Below are positions 1 through 8,464 of a DNA stretch of 64,000 nt, one piece after another. The position numbers were made by a program, and so were the translations under genes. Positions within the stretch are counted from its first letter, which is position 1, and each line of letters opens with the position of its first letter. The DNA comes from Bog-756 sp963718405 (GTDB lineage: Bacteria > Actinomycetota > Acidimicrobiia > Acidimicrobiales > RAAP-2), in assembly GCA_963718405.1 (NCBI GenBank), contig CAVQYZ010000002.1:558001-622000 (forward strand). The letters are read 5' to 3'. The notes beneath the pieces were generated by a model, which was given only the letters and a program-made list of their open reading frames with translations, was not told where the DNA came from and did no database searches.

Positions 1-744
1 GATGGGCTGGCGGTCCAGGCTCACGATGCCGGCGGCCAGAGCGGCGGGCCAGAACCGGTTACCGGGTCGGGCGTAGCCCACGCCGGCATCAGCGGAGGCC
101 GGCGAAGCGTTGACCCCGCACATCAGGAGTCTCATCCCCTCGGACACCGTGTCGGCCAGGGCGTAGCTCCGCACCGCCCGTAGCCTCACCTCGTCACCGG
201 ACACGGTGACCGAGCCCTCCTCCACCTCGAACCCGGCTCCGATGACCAGATCAACCAGGCGGGAGGGAGTCCAACCGGCGAAGAACCGACCGCCGACGTC
301 GTCGTCGGGAAGGTCGTCGCCCTCGTACTCGCCTTCGAGCACCTGCAACTCGAAGGGGGCACCGACGGTCAGCACCCGGTGGAGGTCCCACAGGGCCAGG
401 GGCAGCCGGACCCGGGGCACGTGGAGATGGGTCATCCACGACCACGCTCCGCCGATGGAGTGCCGGGCGAACGGGAGGTGTTCGACATCCCCGAGGACAT
501 AGAGAGCCTCGGGCACCTGGGTGCGGCAGGCCTCCAGCATGACCACTGAGGCGTCGAGGGCCACCGCCGGCGTACCGAGGTGGGGGAGATAGCGCCCGGC
601 ACCGCACCCCACATCCAGGCGGACCGAACCCTTGGTCACCCGGTCGGCAAACGACTCTGCTTCCAATCGACGCCCGGCGGTGGCATGGGTGGACGCCCAC
701 TGCAACCCGCGGTCGTCGTAGATCTCCACGGTGGAGCGGTCCAT
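1..744 (-). CDS. SAM-dependent methyltransferase / Mug-type DNA glycosylase fusion (3' end outside window)
   Basis: Translating the minus strand from the ATG at 744 gives 248 residues open to the window edge. Residues 41-50 (VRLDVGCGAG) are a class I methyltransferase motif I, followed by a Rossmann-like pattern (VALDAS near 61-66, GDVEHLPF near 86-93). From about residue 205 the protein changes family: CGVNAS (209-214) and ARPGNRFWPA (225-234) match the start of the mismatch-specific uracil/thymine glycosylase family (E. coli Mug, human TDG), where the Asn of the G-[IV]-N motif positions the catalytic water. The Mug domain should continue beyond base 1. The methyltransferase substrate cannot be told. 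Seen: both motif sets in one uninterrupted frame. Inferred: a bifunctional or fused repair protein. It is transcribed leftward, 24 bp downstream of the kdpE stop. Confidence 0.75.
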   Translation of the reverse strand, partial: MDRSTVEIYDDRGLQWASTHATAGRRLEAESFADRVTKGSVRLDVGCGAGRYLPHLGTPAVALDASVVMLEACRTQVPEALYVLGDVEHLPFARHSIGGAWSWMTHLHVPRVRLPLALWDLHRVLTVGAPFELQVLEGEYEGDDLPDDDVGGRFFAGWTPSRLVDLVIGAGFEVEEGSVTVSGDEVRLRAVRSYALADTVSEGMRLLMCGVNASPASADAGVGYARPGNRFWPAALAAGIVSLDRQPI

Positions 745-768
745 GGGCCAGATCCTACGGGGTGCCCA

Positions 769-1479
769 TCAGGGCTCGAATCGGTAGCCCATGCCGGCTT
801 CCGTTCGGAAATGACGGGGCCGGGCGTGGTCGACCTCGAGTTTGCGTCGGACCCGACCCATCAACACCCGGAGGTACTCGGTCTCGGTCTCATAGCCGGG
901 CCCCCAGATGTCGTGCAGCAGTTGGCGCTGGGAGACCAGCCGTCCGGGATAGCGGACCAGGGCCTCGACCAGACCCCACTCCTTTGGGGTCAGGTGCACG
1001 TCGACACCGTCGCGGGCCGCCCGCTTCTCCACCAGATCCACGCTGAGTCCTTCCGTGTCGATCTGACGGGTGACATCGGCCTGGCCTGACCGCCGCACGG
1101 CCACCCGGAGGCGAGCCAGCAGCTCGTCCATCCCGAAGGGCTTGGTCACATAGTCGTCGGCGCCGGCGTCGAGAGCTTCCACCTTGCTGGCGCTCTGGTG
1201 TCGCGCCGACAGCACGATGATCGGAACCGAGCTCCAACCCCGGATCCCGCGGATCACCTCGATCCCACCCATGCCCGGCAGGCCCAGGTCCAACAGGACC
1301 ACATCCGGTTGGCGCTGAGCAGTGCCGTCCAAACCTTCCTCGCCGGTGCGGGCCACGGTCACCTCGTAGCCCTTGGCGGCCAGGCTGATGGACACCGCCC
1401 GCAGTAGTGACGTGTCGTCGTCACACACCAGGACCTTGGTCCCGGCCTCGGCATTCACTACCGACGGCGCCGCGCTCAC
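769..1479 (-). CDS. kdpE: KdpE-type response regulator
   Basis: OmpR-family response regulator of 236 residues. The receiver domain has the acidic pair in VLVCDDD, the phosphoacceptor Asp in VVLLDLGLPG, the conserved Thr/Ser region IIVLSAR and the Lys of DYVTKPFG. The C-terminal winged helix ends in TEAGMGYRFEP, the usual OmpR-type wing. The chosen GTG start overlaps the kdpD stop in a GTGA arrangement, implying translational coupling; a second in-frame GTG lies seven codons in. Its partner should be the full-length KdpD just upstream. In this family the phosphorylated regulator activates the kdp pump operon under low K+ or osmotic stress; here the pump genes lie about 5 kb away on the other strand, and a second KdpE-like regulator is nearer to them. 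Confidence 0.9.
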   Translation of the reverse strand: MSAAPSVVNAEAGTKVLVCDDDTSLLRAVSISLAAKGYEVTVARTGEEGLDGTAQRQPDVVLLDLGLPGMGGIEVIRGIRGWSSVPIIVLSARHQSASKVEALDAGADDYVTKPFGMDELLARLRVAVRRSGQADVTRQIDTEGLSVDLVEKRAARDGVDVHLTPKEWGLVEALVRYPGRLVSQRQLLHDIWGPGYETETEYLRVLMGRVRRKLEVDHARPRHFRTEAGMGYRFEP

Positions 1480-4223
1480 AGAACCGTGTCCGTCGATGCC
1501 GATGCGGCCTCCTCCGCCGGAGACCGGTCGTGGTGGTCTGAAGGAACCGGGCGGTCTTCGTCGGGCGGAACGACCGCCTCGGGCGTGGCGGCGGGCAACC
1601 GGGCCACCATGGTGGCGCCGCCTCCGGGGGTGTCCTCCACGTCCAGCTGGCCTCCGACCGCCTCGACGAAACCGCGGGCCACCGCCAACCCCAGGCCCAC
1701 GCCGTTGCGGTTCTCGGAGTCCCCGAGGCGGTGGAACGGGCGGAAGACCCGGTCGCGGTCCTCTGGTCGGATGCCCGGCCCGCGATCGATGACCCGGATG
1801 TCCACCCGCCCGGCCACCGGGCCGGCTTCGATGCGGACCCTTTGGGAACCGCCATGGATCAGGGCGTTGTCGACCAGGTTGGCCACGGCCCGTTCGAGGA
1901 GCACCGGATCGGTATGGATGCGGGGGAGCGGGGACTCGAGCTCCACCGTCACCTGGTCGCCCCTCGGGCCCAGGCTGGCGACGGCTGCGTCGACCAGATC
2001 GCCGACATCGGTGCTCTGGTCCAGTACCTCGACCGAGCCGGTCTGGAGCCGGCTCATGTCCAGCAGGTTCTCGACCAGGCTGTTCAGCCGGTCGGTCTCG
2101 TCGTCGATGGTCTGGAGCAGGACCTCGGTCTCGTGGGGTCCGAACTCGAGCTCCTCGGACAACAGACTGGATGACGCGGCCTTGATCGAGGCCAGTGGAG
2201 TTCGCAGGTCGTGACTGACGGCGGCCAGCAGCGCCGACCGGAGTTGGTTGGCCCGGGCCAGGGAGTCGGCCTCGGCCGCCTCGGCGTGCAGCCGGTCGTT
2301 CTGCAGGGCGCTGGCCAGCTGAGCGGCGAAGGCCGACAGGATCTCCCGGTCCTCGGCGGTCAGGCCCGGCCCCCGCAGAGCCAGGATCTCCTGCCCGGTC
2401 AGCGGCAGCACCAAGGAGGCGTCGTCCGGGCTCTTCGGCGGTTGGCCTCCCGCGCTGACCACGGTCGACCAACCTCGGGCGGTCCCGCTCTGACGCGCCT
2501 CGCGGCCCTCGGCCGCGCTTGCCTCGTCACCGCCATCGGGCTCACGCCGTAACACGGCGGCGGCATCGAGCCGAAAGGCCATCAACAACTCTTCGAGCAG
2601 GGCGGGCAACGGGTTGCCTTCGGGGGCGACCATCCGCCCGGCCACCCTGGCCAGGGTCTGGGCGTCGGTCCGGGCCTGAATGGCTGCAGCCGTTCGCCGG
2701 GCCGACAGGTCGACCAGGACACTGACCACCCCCGCTGTGACCAGGAACATCACCAGGGCCAGGATGTCCCGGGTGTCGGCGATGGTGAAGGTGTGTATGG
2801 GCGGGGCGAAGTAGTAGTTGGACAGCAGGAACCCGGCCAGGGCGGCCAAGGCCGCCGGCCACACTCCTCCGGTGGCGGCCACGATGACCACCAGCACCAG
2901 GTAGGAGCTGAGGGCGGTGGCCAAGCCGTCACTGGTCCGGCCGGCCGTCAGCACCAGCGTCAATGCCGGAAAGCCCACCAGTCCGATGAGGACGGCGCCT
3001 ACCCGTCGGCGGACGGAGAGCGGCGAGAGCAGGCTGCGGTGATGTCGTCCCGTTCCGGCGGCCTTGCTCCGTTGCCCGTTGCCGTCTTCGTCGACTGGGC
3101 CTTCGGCCTCCGGCGTCTGCCCGTCGGGGTGGTGGGCCGCCTCGTGACCGGCTTCGGTGGCGATCACGTGCACGTCCAGTGAACCGCCGGCCGCCCGGAT
3201 GACCGAGTTGATTACCGAGCCGCGGAGGTACTCGTTGAGCCGGCTCCGGTGGGTGGCGCCCATCACCAGCTGGGTGGCGTTCTCGGTCCGGGCCACCTGG
3301 ACCAGGGCCGGGGCCACTTCCGCTCCCACCACCTCGACGAAGCGGCCACCCAGGTCGTCGAGGAGGGCCCGGTTGGCCACCAGCCCCTGCGACCCTGGAC
3401 CGTTGAGGCTGTCATCGGTGCGGACATGCACGCCCACCAGTTCCGCCTTGGTCCGCATGGCCATCCGAGCGGCCCGCCGGATGAGGACCGAGCTGCCGGG
3501 TGAGCCGGTCAGCGATACCACGACCCGCTCCTTGGTCTCCCAGGGCCCGGCGATATTGTGCCGCTCGCGGTAGTCGTTGAGCTCCTCGTCGACCCGGTCT
3601 GCCACCCAGAGGAGGGCCAACTCGCGGAGGGCGGTCAGATTCCCGGTGCGGAAGTAGTTGCCCAGTGCCGCGTCGATGCGCTCGGGAGGGTAGACGTTCC
3701 CGTGGGCCAGCCTCCTGCGCAGCGCTTCGGGAGCCATGTCGACCAGCTCCAGTTGGTCGGCGGCCCGAACCACCGGGTCCGGCACCGTCTCGTGCTGGAC
3801 CACCCCGGTGATGCCCTCTACGACATCGTTGAGCGACTCGAGGTGCTGGAGGTTGATGGTGGAGATGACGTTGATCCCGGCGTCGAGGAGCTCTTCGACG
3901 TCCTGCCAACGTTTGGCATGTGTTGATCCGGGCGCATTGGTGTGGGCCAACTCGTCCACCAACACCAGTTCGGGCTTTCGACGCAACAGCCCGTCGAGAT
4001 CCATCTCCTCCAGTGCCTGGCCCCGGTATTCCGCCTGTCGACGCGGGAATATCTCGAGGTCGCGGATCTGGGCATCGGTGTGGGGACGGCCGTGCTCCTG
4101 CACCCAACCGATCACCACGTCGGTGCCCCGTTCCTTCCTACGCCAACCTTCATTGAGCATGGCGTAGGTCTTCCCGACCCCGGGGGCAGCGCCGAGATAG
4201 AGCCGTAGCTTTCCCCGTGCCAC
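1476..4223 (-). CDS. kdpD: Full-length KdpD sensor histidine kinase
   Basis: 915 residues, the normal KdpD length. Domains in order: KdpD N-terminal ATP-binding domain with Walker A GAAPGVGKT (11-19) and the VLVDELAHTN motif; a universal-stress-protein-like domain (about 230-360); a low-complexity linker; four closely spaced membrane segments of the DUF4118 type (about 400-500); a GAF-like region; a dimerisation/phosphoacceptor domain with His in AVSHDLRTPLAS; and an HATPase domain with the N box (NLVDNALIHG) and G boxes (DRGPGI, GVGLGLAVA). It senses K+/turgor at the inner membrane and phosphorylates KdpE. The GTG start at 4223 has AGGAGG nine bases upstream. It is co-transcribed with kdpE through an overlapping stop/start. 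Confidence 0.93.
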   Translation of the reverse strand: MARGKLRLYLGAAPGVGKTYAMLNEGWRRKERGTDVVIGWVQEHGRPHTDAQIRDLEIFPRRQAEYRGQALEEMDLDGLLRRKPELVLVDELAHTNAPGSTHAKRWQDVEELLDAGINVISTINLQHLESLNDVVEGITGVVQHETVPDPVVRAADQLELVDMAPEALRRRLAHGNVYPPERIDAALGNYFRTGNLTALRELALLWVADRVDEELNDYRERHNIAGPWETKERVVVSLTGSPGSSVLIRRAARMAMRTKAELVGVHVRTDDSLNGPGSQGLVANRALLDDLGGRFVEVVGAEVAPALVQVARTENATQLVMGATHRSRLNEYLRGSVINSVIRAAGGSLDVHVIATEAGHEAAHHPDGQTPEAEGPVDEDGNGQRSKAAGTGRHHRSLLSPLSVRRRVGAVLIGLVGFPALTLVLTAGRTSDGLATALSSYLVLVVIVAATGGVWPAALAALAGFLLSNYYFAPPIHTFTIADTRDILALVMFLVTAGVVSVLVDLSARRTAAAIQARTDAQTLARVAGRMVAPEGNPLPALLEELLMAFRLDAAAVLRREPDGGDEASAAEGREARQSGTARGWSTVVSAGGQPPKSPDDASLVLPLTGQEILALRGPGLTAEDREILSAFAAQLASALQNDRLHAEAAEADSLARANQLRSALLAAVSHDLRTPLASIKAASSSLLSEELEFGPHETEVLLQTIDDETDRLNSLVENLLDMSRLQTGSVEVLDQSTDVGDLVDAAVASLGPRGDQVTVELESPLPRIHTDPVLLERAVANLVDNALIHGGSQRVRIEAGPVAGRVDIRVIDRGPGIRPEDRDRVFRPFHRLGDSENRNGVGLGLAVARGFVEAVGGQLDVEDTPGGGATMVARLPAATPEAVVPPDEDRPVPSDHHDRSPAEEAASASTDTVL

Positions 4224-4312
4224 CGTTGATCGCCTCCTGACCTTAAGGGCCTACGAGGCCCACGAACAGCGTACGCCGGTCGCCCTGCATTACCGCCCGA
4301 TCGCTCGGGGGG

Positions 4313-5008
4313 TCATGAGGTGGGCACCGGATCCGAACTGATGCTGTACCCCACACCCGGCACGGTCCGTATGAGCGTGCCGGACCCGTCGTCCAGCTTC
4401 TGTCGCAGCCGGTGCACGTAGGCGTGCAGGTACGAGGCCTCGGCGCCGTACCCGGTTCCCCATACCGCGGCCAGGATCATCTGGTGGGTGCACGTCTTGC
4501 CGGGGTGGCGGGCCAGGAAGGACAGGACGTCGAACTCCTTGGCCGTGAGGTCGACCGTGGCGCCCCGCACGTGGGCCTCGTGATGGACCAGGTCCAGGTC
4601 GAGGGAGCCGACAGTGATCGAACCGGCCAGCGGATCGTCGTCATCGGATTTCCGGTGGCGAAGCGCCGCTCGGATCCGGGCTTCGAGCTCGGCCATGCCG
4701 AAGGGCTTGGTCACGTAGTCGTCGGCCCCGCCGTCCAGGGCGGCCACTTTACGATCCTCGGTGCCGCTGGCCGACAGGATGATGATGGGGACCTCGCTCC
4801 ACTGGCGGATTCTCTTGCACACCGTCTGCCCGTCGATGTCGGGCAGGCCGAGGTCGAGCACCACGATGTCGGGCGAGGTCAGGGCGGTCTGGGAGATTCC
4901 CTGCTCGCCGTTGGGGGCGGTGACCACATCGTGGCCGCCGGCCTGCAGCCCGAGGCGCAGGGCCCGCAGGAGCGAAGGGTCATCATCGATGACGAGTACC
5001 TTGGCCAC
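4313..5008 (-). CDS. Second KdpE-like OmpR-family response regulator
   Basis: 231 residues. Receiver domain: DDD acidic patch at the N-terminus, Asp acceptor in IVVLDLGLPD, and Lys in DYVTKPFG; C-terminal winged helix ending RTVPGVGYSIS. It closely resembles the KdpE encoded at 769-1479 but is clearly a different gene. The GTG start lies five bases after the stop of the upstream sensor kinase, so the two form a kinase/regulator operon. This pair is divergently oriented from kdpFABC across a 120-bp region, which makes it the likelier local regulator of the pump. No promoter of its own is evident. Confidence 0.88.
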   Translation of the reverse strand: MAKVLVIDDDPSLLRALRLGLQAGGHDVVTAPNGEQGISQTALTSPDIVVLDLGLPDIDGQTVCKRIRQWSEVPIIILSASGTEDRKVAALDGGADDYVTKPFGMAELEARIRAALRHRKSDDDDPLAGSITVGSLDLDLVHHEAHVRGATVDLTAKEFDVLSFLARHPGKTCTHQMILAAVWGTGYGAEASYLHAYVHRLRQKLDDGSGTLIRTVPGVGYSISSDPVPTS

Positions 5009-5013
5009 CGTCG

Positions 5014-6484
5014 CTACCGCTCCGCCGCCACGGTGGCCGCCATGGGCAAGGTAAAGGCGAAGCAGGCACCACCACCGGGAACGTCCTCGACCCAGATGTG
5101 CTCGCCGTGGGCCTCGACGAAGGTCTTGGCGATGGTCAGCCCGAGTCCGGCCCGGCCTCCGGTGTCGAACCGCACGTAGCGATCGAAGACCGCCTCACGC
5201 TCGGCGGCCGGGACGCCGGGCCCGGCGTCGGTGACCGAGAGCCTGATGCGATCGCCGCGAACCTCGCCTTGCACGGTGATCACACTCTCCGCTGGTGCAT
5301 AGCGATTGGCATTGTCTAGGAGATTCAGCGAGTACCTGGCTGATCAGAAGTTGGTCGATGTCGACATCGGGCAGGTCCTCGGGGAGCGAGACCTCCACCG
5401 GACGGTCGCCGAGGGTCGACCCGAGCGAGGTGGTCACCTCGCCGACCAGGGCCGCCACCGAGGTGTGGCCGCGGCGGACCTCGAGCACGCCGGCGTCGAT
5501 CCTGGTCATGTCGAGCAGGCTGGTAACCAGGCGGGTCAACCGGTCCGTCTCGACGTCGATCAGACCGTGGAGCTCATCCACGTCGGCGTCCGATAACGGG
5601 AAGGTCGGGTGCAGGAGCGTCGACGAAGCCACCTTCATGGTGGCCAGCGGGGTGCGCAGGTCGTGGGAGACCGCACCCATAAGGGCATGGCGCAACCGGT
5701 CGACCTCCTCCAGCACTTCGGAGCGCAGGGCCTGCTCCCGCAACTGGGCCCGTTCCAGGGCCAGGGCGGCATGGTTGGCGAAGGTACGGAGCAGGGCCCG
5801 GTCCACCTCGGAGGCCGGCATCCCGCGCATGGCCAGAATGCCCACCGGTCGCCCCGAGGCTGACAGGGCCACTGTTCTCATCCCGCCGGTCCGGACCGGT
5901 GACGTCCCCAGGCTGACCGGCACCCCGGAGTTGGAGTCGAGCTGGCCCAGCTCGTCGGCCGAGAGCGCCTCGCCGGATGAGGCCGCGATCTCCAGTCGGT
6001 CGTCCACCGGCACCAACAGCGTGACGCCCGGTATGTCGAACATGGTCTCGACTGTGAGCACGATGGCCTGCAACAACTCCTTGACCGACTGCTCGTCGAC
6101 CAGAAGTTCGGACAGTTCGAACAGCCGATTGGCCTCCGCCGTCCGACTCAGCGCCTCGGCTCGCGCCGACTCCAGATTGGACACCACCCGGGCCACCGCC
6201 AGCATCACCGCCACGTAGACGGCCAGCACCACCCAGTCCTGGCTGCTGGCCACGCTCAGGTGACCGTACGGTGGGATGAACCAGAAGTCGTAGACCACGA
6301 ACCCGGCCAGCACGCTGACCGTCCCGGCGGCGAAGCCTCCGATGACGGCCCCGGCCACCACGGGAAGGACCAGCACCAGGGCGGCGGAGGCCACATTGAG
6401 GTGATCCCGGAACGGGAGTAGGGCCGCACCCAGTCCTGTAGCCAGGGCGATCCCCACCACCGAGCCGATCAGACGTCTGTGCAC
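5014..6484 (-). pseudogene. KdpD C-terminal-type sensor kinase (DUF4118-GAF-HisKA-HATPase), one frameshift
   Basis: Starting at the GTG at 6484, the frame codes for four membrane segments of the KdpD DUF4118 type, a GAF-like domain, and a HisKA domain with GAVSHDLRTPLATMK. It lacks the KdpD ATP-binding/USP N-terminus altogether. Around 5325-5329 the frame breaks: shifting by one base restores NLLDNANRYAP (the N box) and continues through VTDAGPGVP and GLGLTIAK to the TAG at 5014. One extra base in the stretch GCTGAATCTCC explains it. No other stop or change is seen, so either a sequencing error or a very recent mutation is possible. The missing N-terminal KdpD domains are encoded separately at 11243-12493, suggesting a split KdpD. 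Confidence 0.85.
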
Positions 6485-6532
6485 CCTCCCATTGTCCTAC
6501 GGATCCTGCCTCCCGGCGCCGTCTCACGGTCC

Positions 6533-6605
6533 TATTCAGATTTTATTCAGGGACTCCGGCCGAAGTTGAGATTCTGTTAAGAGGACAAAGCAGATACTCG
6601 TCTTC
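6533..6605 (+). promoter_or_regulatory. Divergent kdp promoter region with TATTCAG direct repeats
   Basis: Two identical heptamers TATTCAG lie at 6533-6539 and 6544-6550, exactly 11 bp apart, one helical turn, as is usual for tandem OmpR/KdpE-family binding sites. The AT-rich stretch stands out against the GC-rich surroundings. A -10-like GATACT at 6593-6598 ends seven bases before the ATG at 6606, compatible with a leaderless transcript. Binding by either KdpE-like regulator is inference. Confidence 0.5.
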
Positions 6606-6689
6606 ATGGCAGATTTCCTCGCAGTGCTCGGCATCATCGGCTTTGTCGTGGTGATGCTCGGACTCATCTGGGCCCTGGACAGAGTATGA
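6606..6689 (+). CDS. 27-residue membrane miniprotein preceding kdpF
   Basis: ATG at 6606 opens a frame of 27 residues that is one hydrophobic helix: MADFLAVLGI at the N-terminus and WALDRV at the end. It overlaps the kdpF start (ATGA at 6686-6689), so the two would be translationally coupled. It is not KdpF, because the next frame carries the typical KdpF C-terminus. I recall similar tiny ORFs before kdpF in other actinobacteria but cannot verify it here. It may be an accessory subunit of the KdpFABC complex or a leader peptide. No Shine-Dalgarno sequence is at a normal distance; translation is probably leaderless. Confidence 0.55.
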   Translation: MADFLAVLGIIGFVVVMLGLIWALDRV

Positions 6690-6775
6690 CCGTCACCCAA
6701 GGCATCCTCCTCGGCGTCGCCGTCCTGATGCTTTTCTATCTGGGCTACGCCATGTTCAAGCCGGAGAAGTTCTAG
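6686..6775 (+). CDS. kdpF: K+-transporting ATPase small subunit KdpF
   Basis: 29 residues, a single transmembrane helix followed by the family-typical tail AMFKPEKF. KdpF stabilises the KdpABC complex by sitting at the interface with KdpA. The start overlaps the preceding miniprotein stop, and the TAG is immediately followed by the kdpA ATG, giving a tightly packed operon. Confidence 0.85.
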   Translation: MTVTQGILLGVAVLMLFYLGYAMFKPEKF

Positions 6776-8464
6776 ATGGGGTTCGCCTGGACCCTCGTCG
6801 TCCTGGTCGTCGCCCTGGCCATCACCTGGCGATACCTGGGCTCCTACATGGCCGCGGTGTTCGACGGCCGGGTGCACTTCCTGGGCTGGGCCGAGCGGCC
6901 GGTGTACCGGGCCCTCGGGACCGGTCCGGAGCAGGAGCAGAACTGGAAGCGCTACGCCACCTCACTGATCATCTTCTCGGCGGTGGCCATGGGGATCACC
7001 TACCTGCTCATCCGGATCCAAGGGTCGCTCCCCCTCAACCCGCAAGGGTTGGATGCACCACACCAGGCACTGACCTTCAACACGGCGGCGTCGTTCCTGA
7101 CCAATACCAACTGGCAGAACTACGGCGGGGAGACGACCATGTCGTACTTCTCGCAAGTGGGAGCCCTGACCTTCCAGCAGTTCGTGAGCCCGGCCATCGG
7201 CATCGCCGCGGCCATCGCCATGGTGCGCGGCTTCTCCCGGCGCAACTCCCCGACCATCGGGAACTTCTGGGTCGACATGACCCGGGCGCTCCTCTACATC
7301 TTCTTCCCCATCGCCTTCGTCTTCGGGATCATCATCGTGGGCCAGGGCGCGGTGCAGACCCTGGCTGGGACCATCACCATCCACGACGCCATCAACGGGG
7401 TCACCCAGACCATCGCCCGGGGCCCGATCGGCTCCATGCAGTCGATCATGCAGCTGGGCAACAACGGGGGCGGGTTCCTCAACGGCAACCAGGCCACCCC
7501 GTTCGAGAGTCCAACCGGCTTCACCGCCTGGCTGGACATCTATCTCCTCTTGGCCATCCCCTTCTCCCTGACCTACACCTTCGGCAAGATGGTGGGCAGC
7601 GTCCGCCACGGAGCGGCCCTGCTCGGGGCCATGGCCATCATCTTCGCCGTGTGGGTGGGCGGGGCCAGCATTGCCGAGCACCAACAGAACCCGGCCGTGG
7701 CTGCCGCCGGCATCCACGCCAATGTGGGCAACACCGAAGGCAAGGAGGTGCGCTTCGGCGACACCACCACCGCCCTGTTCGGGGTGGCGTCCACCCAGAC
7801 GTCGACCGGCTCGGCTGCCGGCGCCTACGACTCGTTCACCCCTATGGGCGGCTTCTTCCTGATGACCGGCATGATGCTCGGGGAGGTGACGCCGGGGGGC
7901 ACCGGCAGCGGTCTGTACACCATCCTCATCTACGCCATCATCGCCGTGTTCATCGGCGGTCTGATGATCGGGCGAACGCCGGAGTACCTGGGGAAGAAGA
8001 TACAGGCCAAGGAGGTGAAGCTGGCCGGACTCGGGGCCCTGGTCATGCCCATCATCGTGCTCGTATTCACCGCCATCGCCGTGTCGATACACGCCGGACG
8101 GGCCGGCCCGCTCAACGCCGGCCCCCACGGGTTCTCCGAGATCCTCTACGGGCTGACCTCGCAGGGGAACAACAACGGATCGGCCTTCGGTGGCCTGACC
8201 GGTAACACCACCTTCTACAACGTGATCGGTGCCATCGACATGCTGATCGGCAGGTACGGGATCATCATCCCGGCCATCGCCCTCGGTGGTGTGCTGGCCG
8301 CCAAAAACGTGGTGCCCGAGTCGCTTGGCACCTTCCGCACCGACAACGGCATGTTCGTCGGGCTCACCATCGGCGTCATCGTGATCATCGGTGGGCTCAC
8401 CTTCTTCCCCGCCCTCGCCCTCGGCCCGATCGTCGAGCAGCTCAGCCACGGAAAGTTCTTCTGA
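6776..8464 (+). CDS. kdpA: K+-transporting ATPase subunit A
   Basis: 562 residues, normal for KdpA, the potassium-channel-like subunit of the high-affinity KdpFABC P-type ATPase in the cytoplasmic membrane. About ten membrane helices are visible. Selectivity-filter-like loops recognisable from the family include TNTNWQNYGGE, NNGGGFLNGNQATPFE and TSQGNNNGSAFGG. It starts directly after the kdpF stop, and its TGA overlaps the kdpB ATG by one base. No irregularity is seen. Confidence 0.96.
   Translation: MGFAWTLVVLVVALAITWRYLGSYMAAVFDGRVHFLGWAERPVYRALGTGPEQEQNWKRYATSLIIFSAVAMGITYLLIRIQGSLPLNPQGLDAPHQALTFNTAASFLTNTNWQNYGGETTMSYFSQVGALTFQQFVSPAIGIAAAIAMVRGFSRRNSPTIGNFWVDMTRALLYIFFPIAFVFGIIIVGQGAVQTLAGTITIHDAINGVTQTIARGPIGSMQSIMQLGNNGGGFLNGNQATPFESPTGFTAWLDIYLLLAIPFSLTYTFGKMVGSVRHGAALLGAMAIIFAVWVGGASIAEHQQNPAVAAAGIHANVGNTEGKEVRFGDTTTALFGVASTQTSTGSAAGAYDSFTPMGGFFLMTGMMLGEVTPGGTGSGLYTILIYAIIAVFIGGLMIGRTPEYLGKKIQAKEVKLAGLGALVMPIIVLVFTAIAVSIHAGRAGPLNAGPHGFSEILYGLTSQGNNNGSAFGGLTGNTTFYNVIGAIDMLIGRYGIIIPAIALGGVLAAKNVVPESLGTFRTDNGMFVGLTIGVIVIIGGLTFFPALALGPIVEQLSHGKFF

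Noticed and set aside
769..2472. KdpE as part of a 567-residue protein
   Set aside because: The upstream part is an out-of-frame reading of kdpD; the GTGA overlap with the kdpD stop gives a normal 236-residue regulator.
6962..8449. A 495-codon open frame on the minus strand across kdpA
   Set aside because: His/Gly/Glu-rich antisense shadow of a confidently identified gene; composition typical of high-GC reverse frames.
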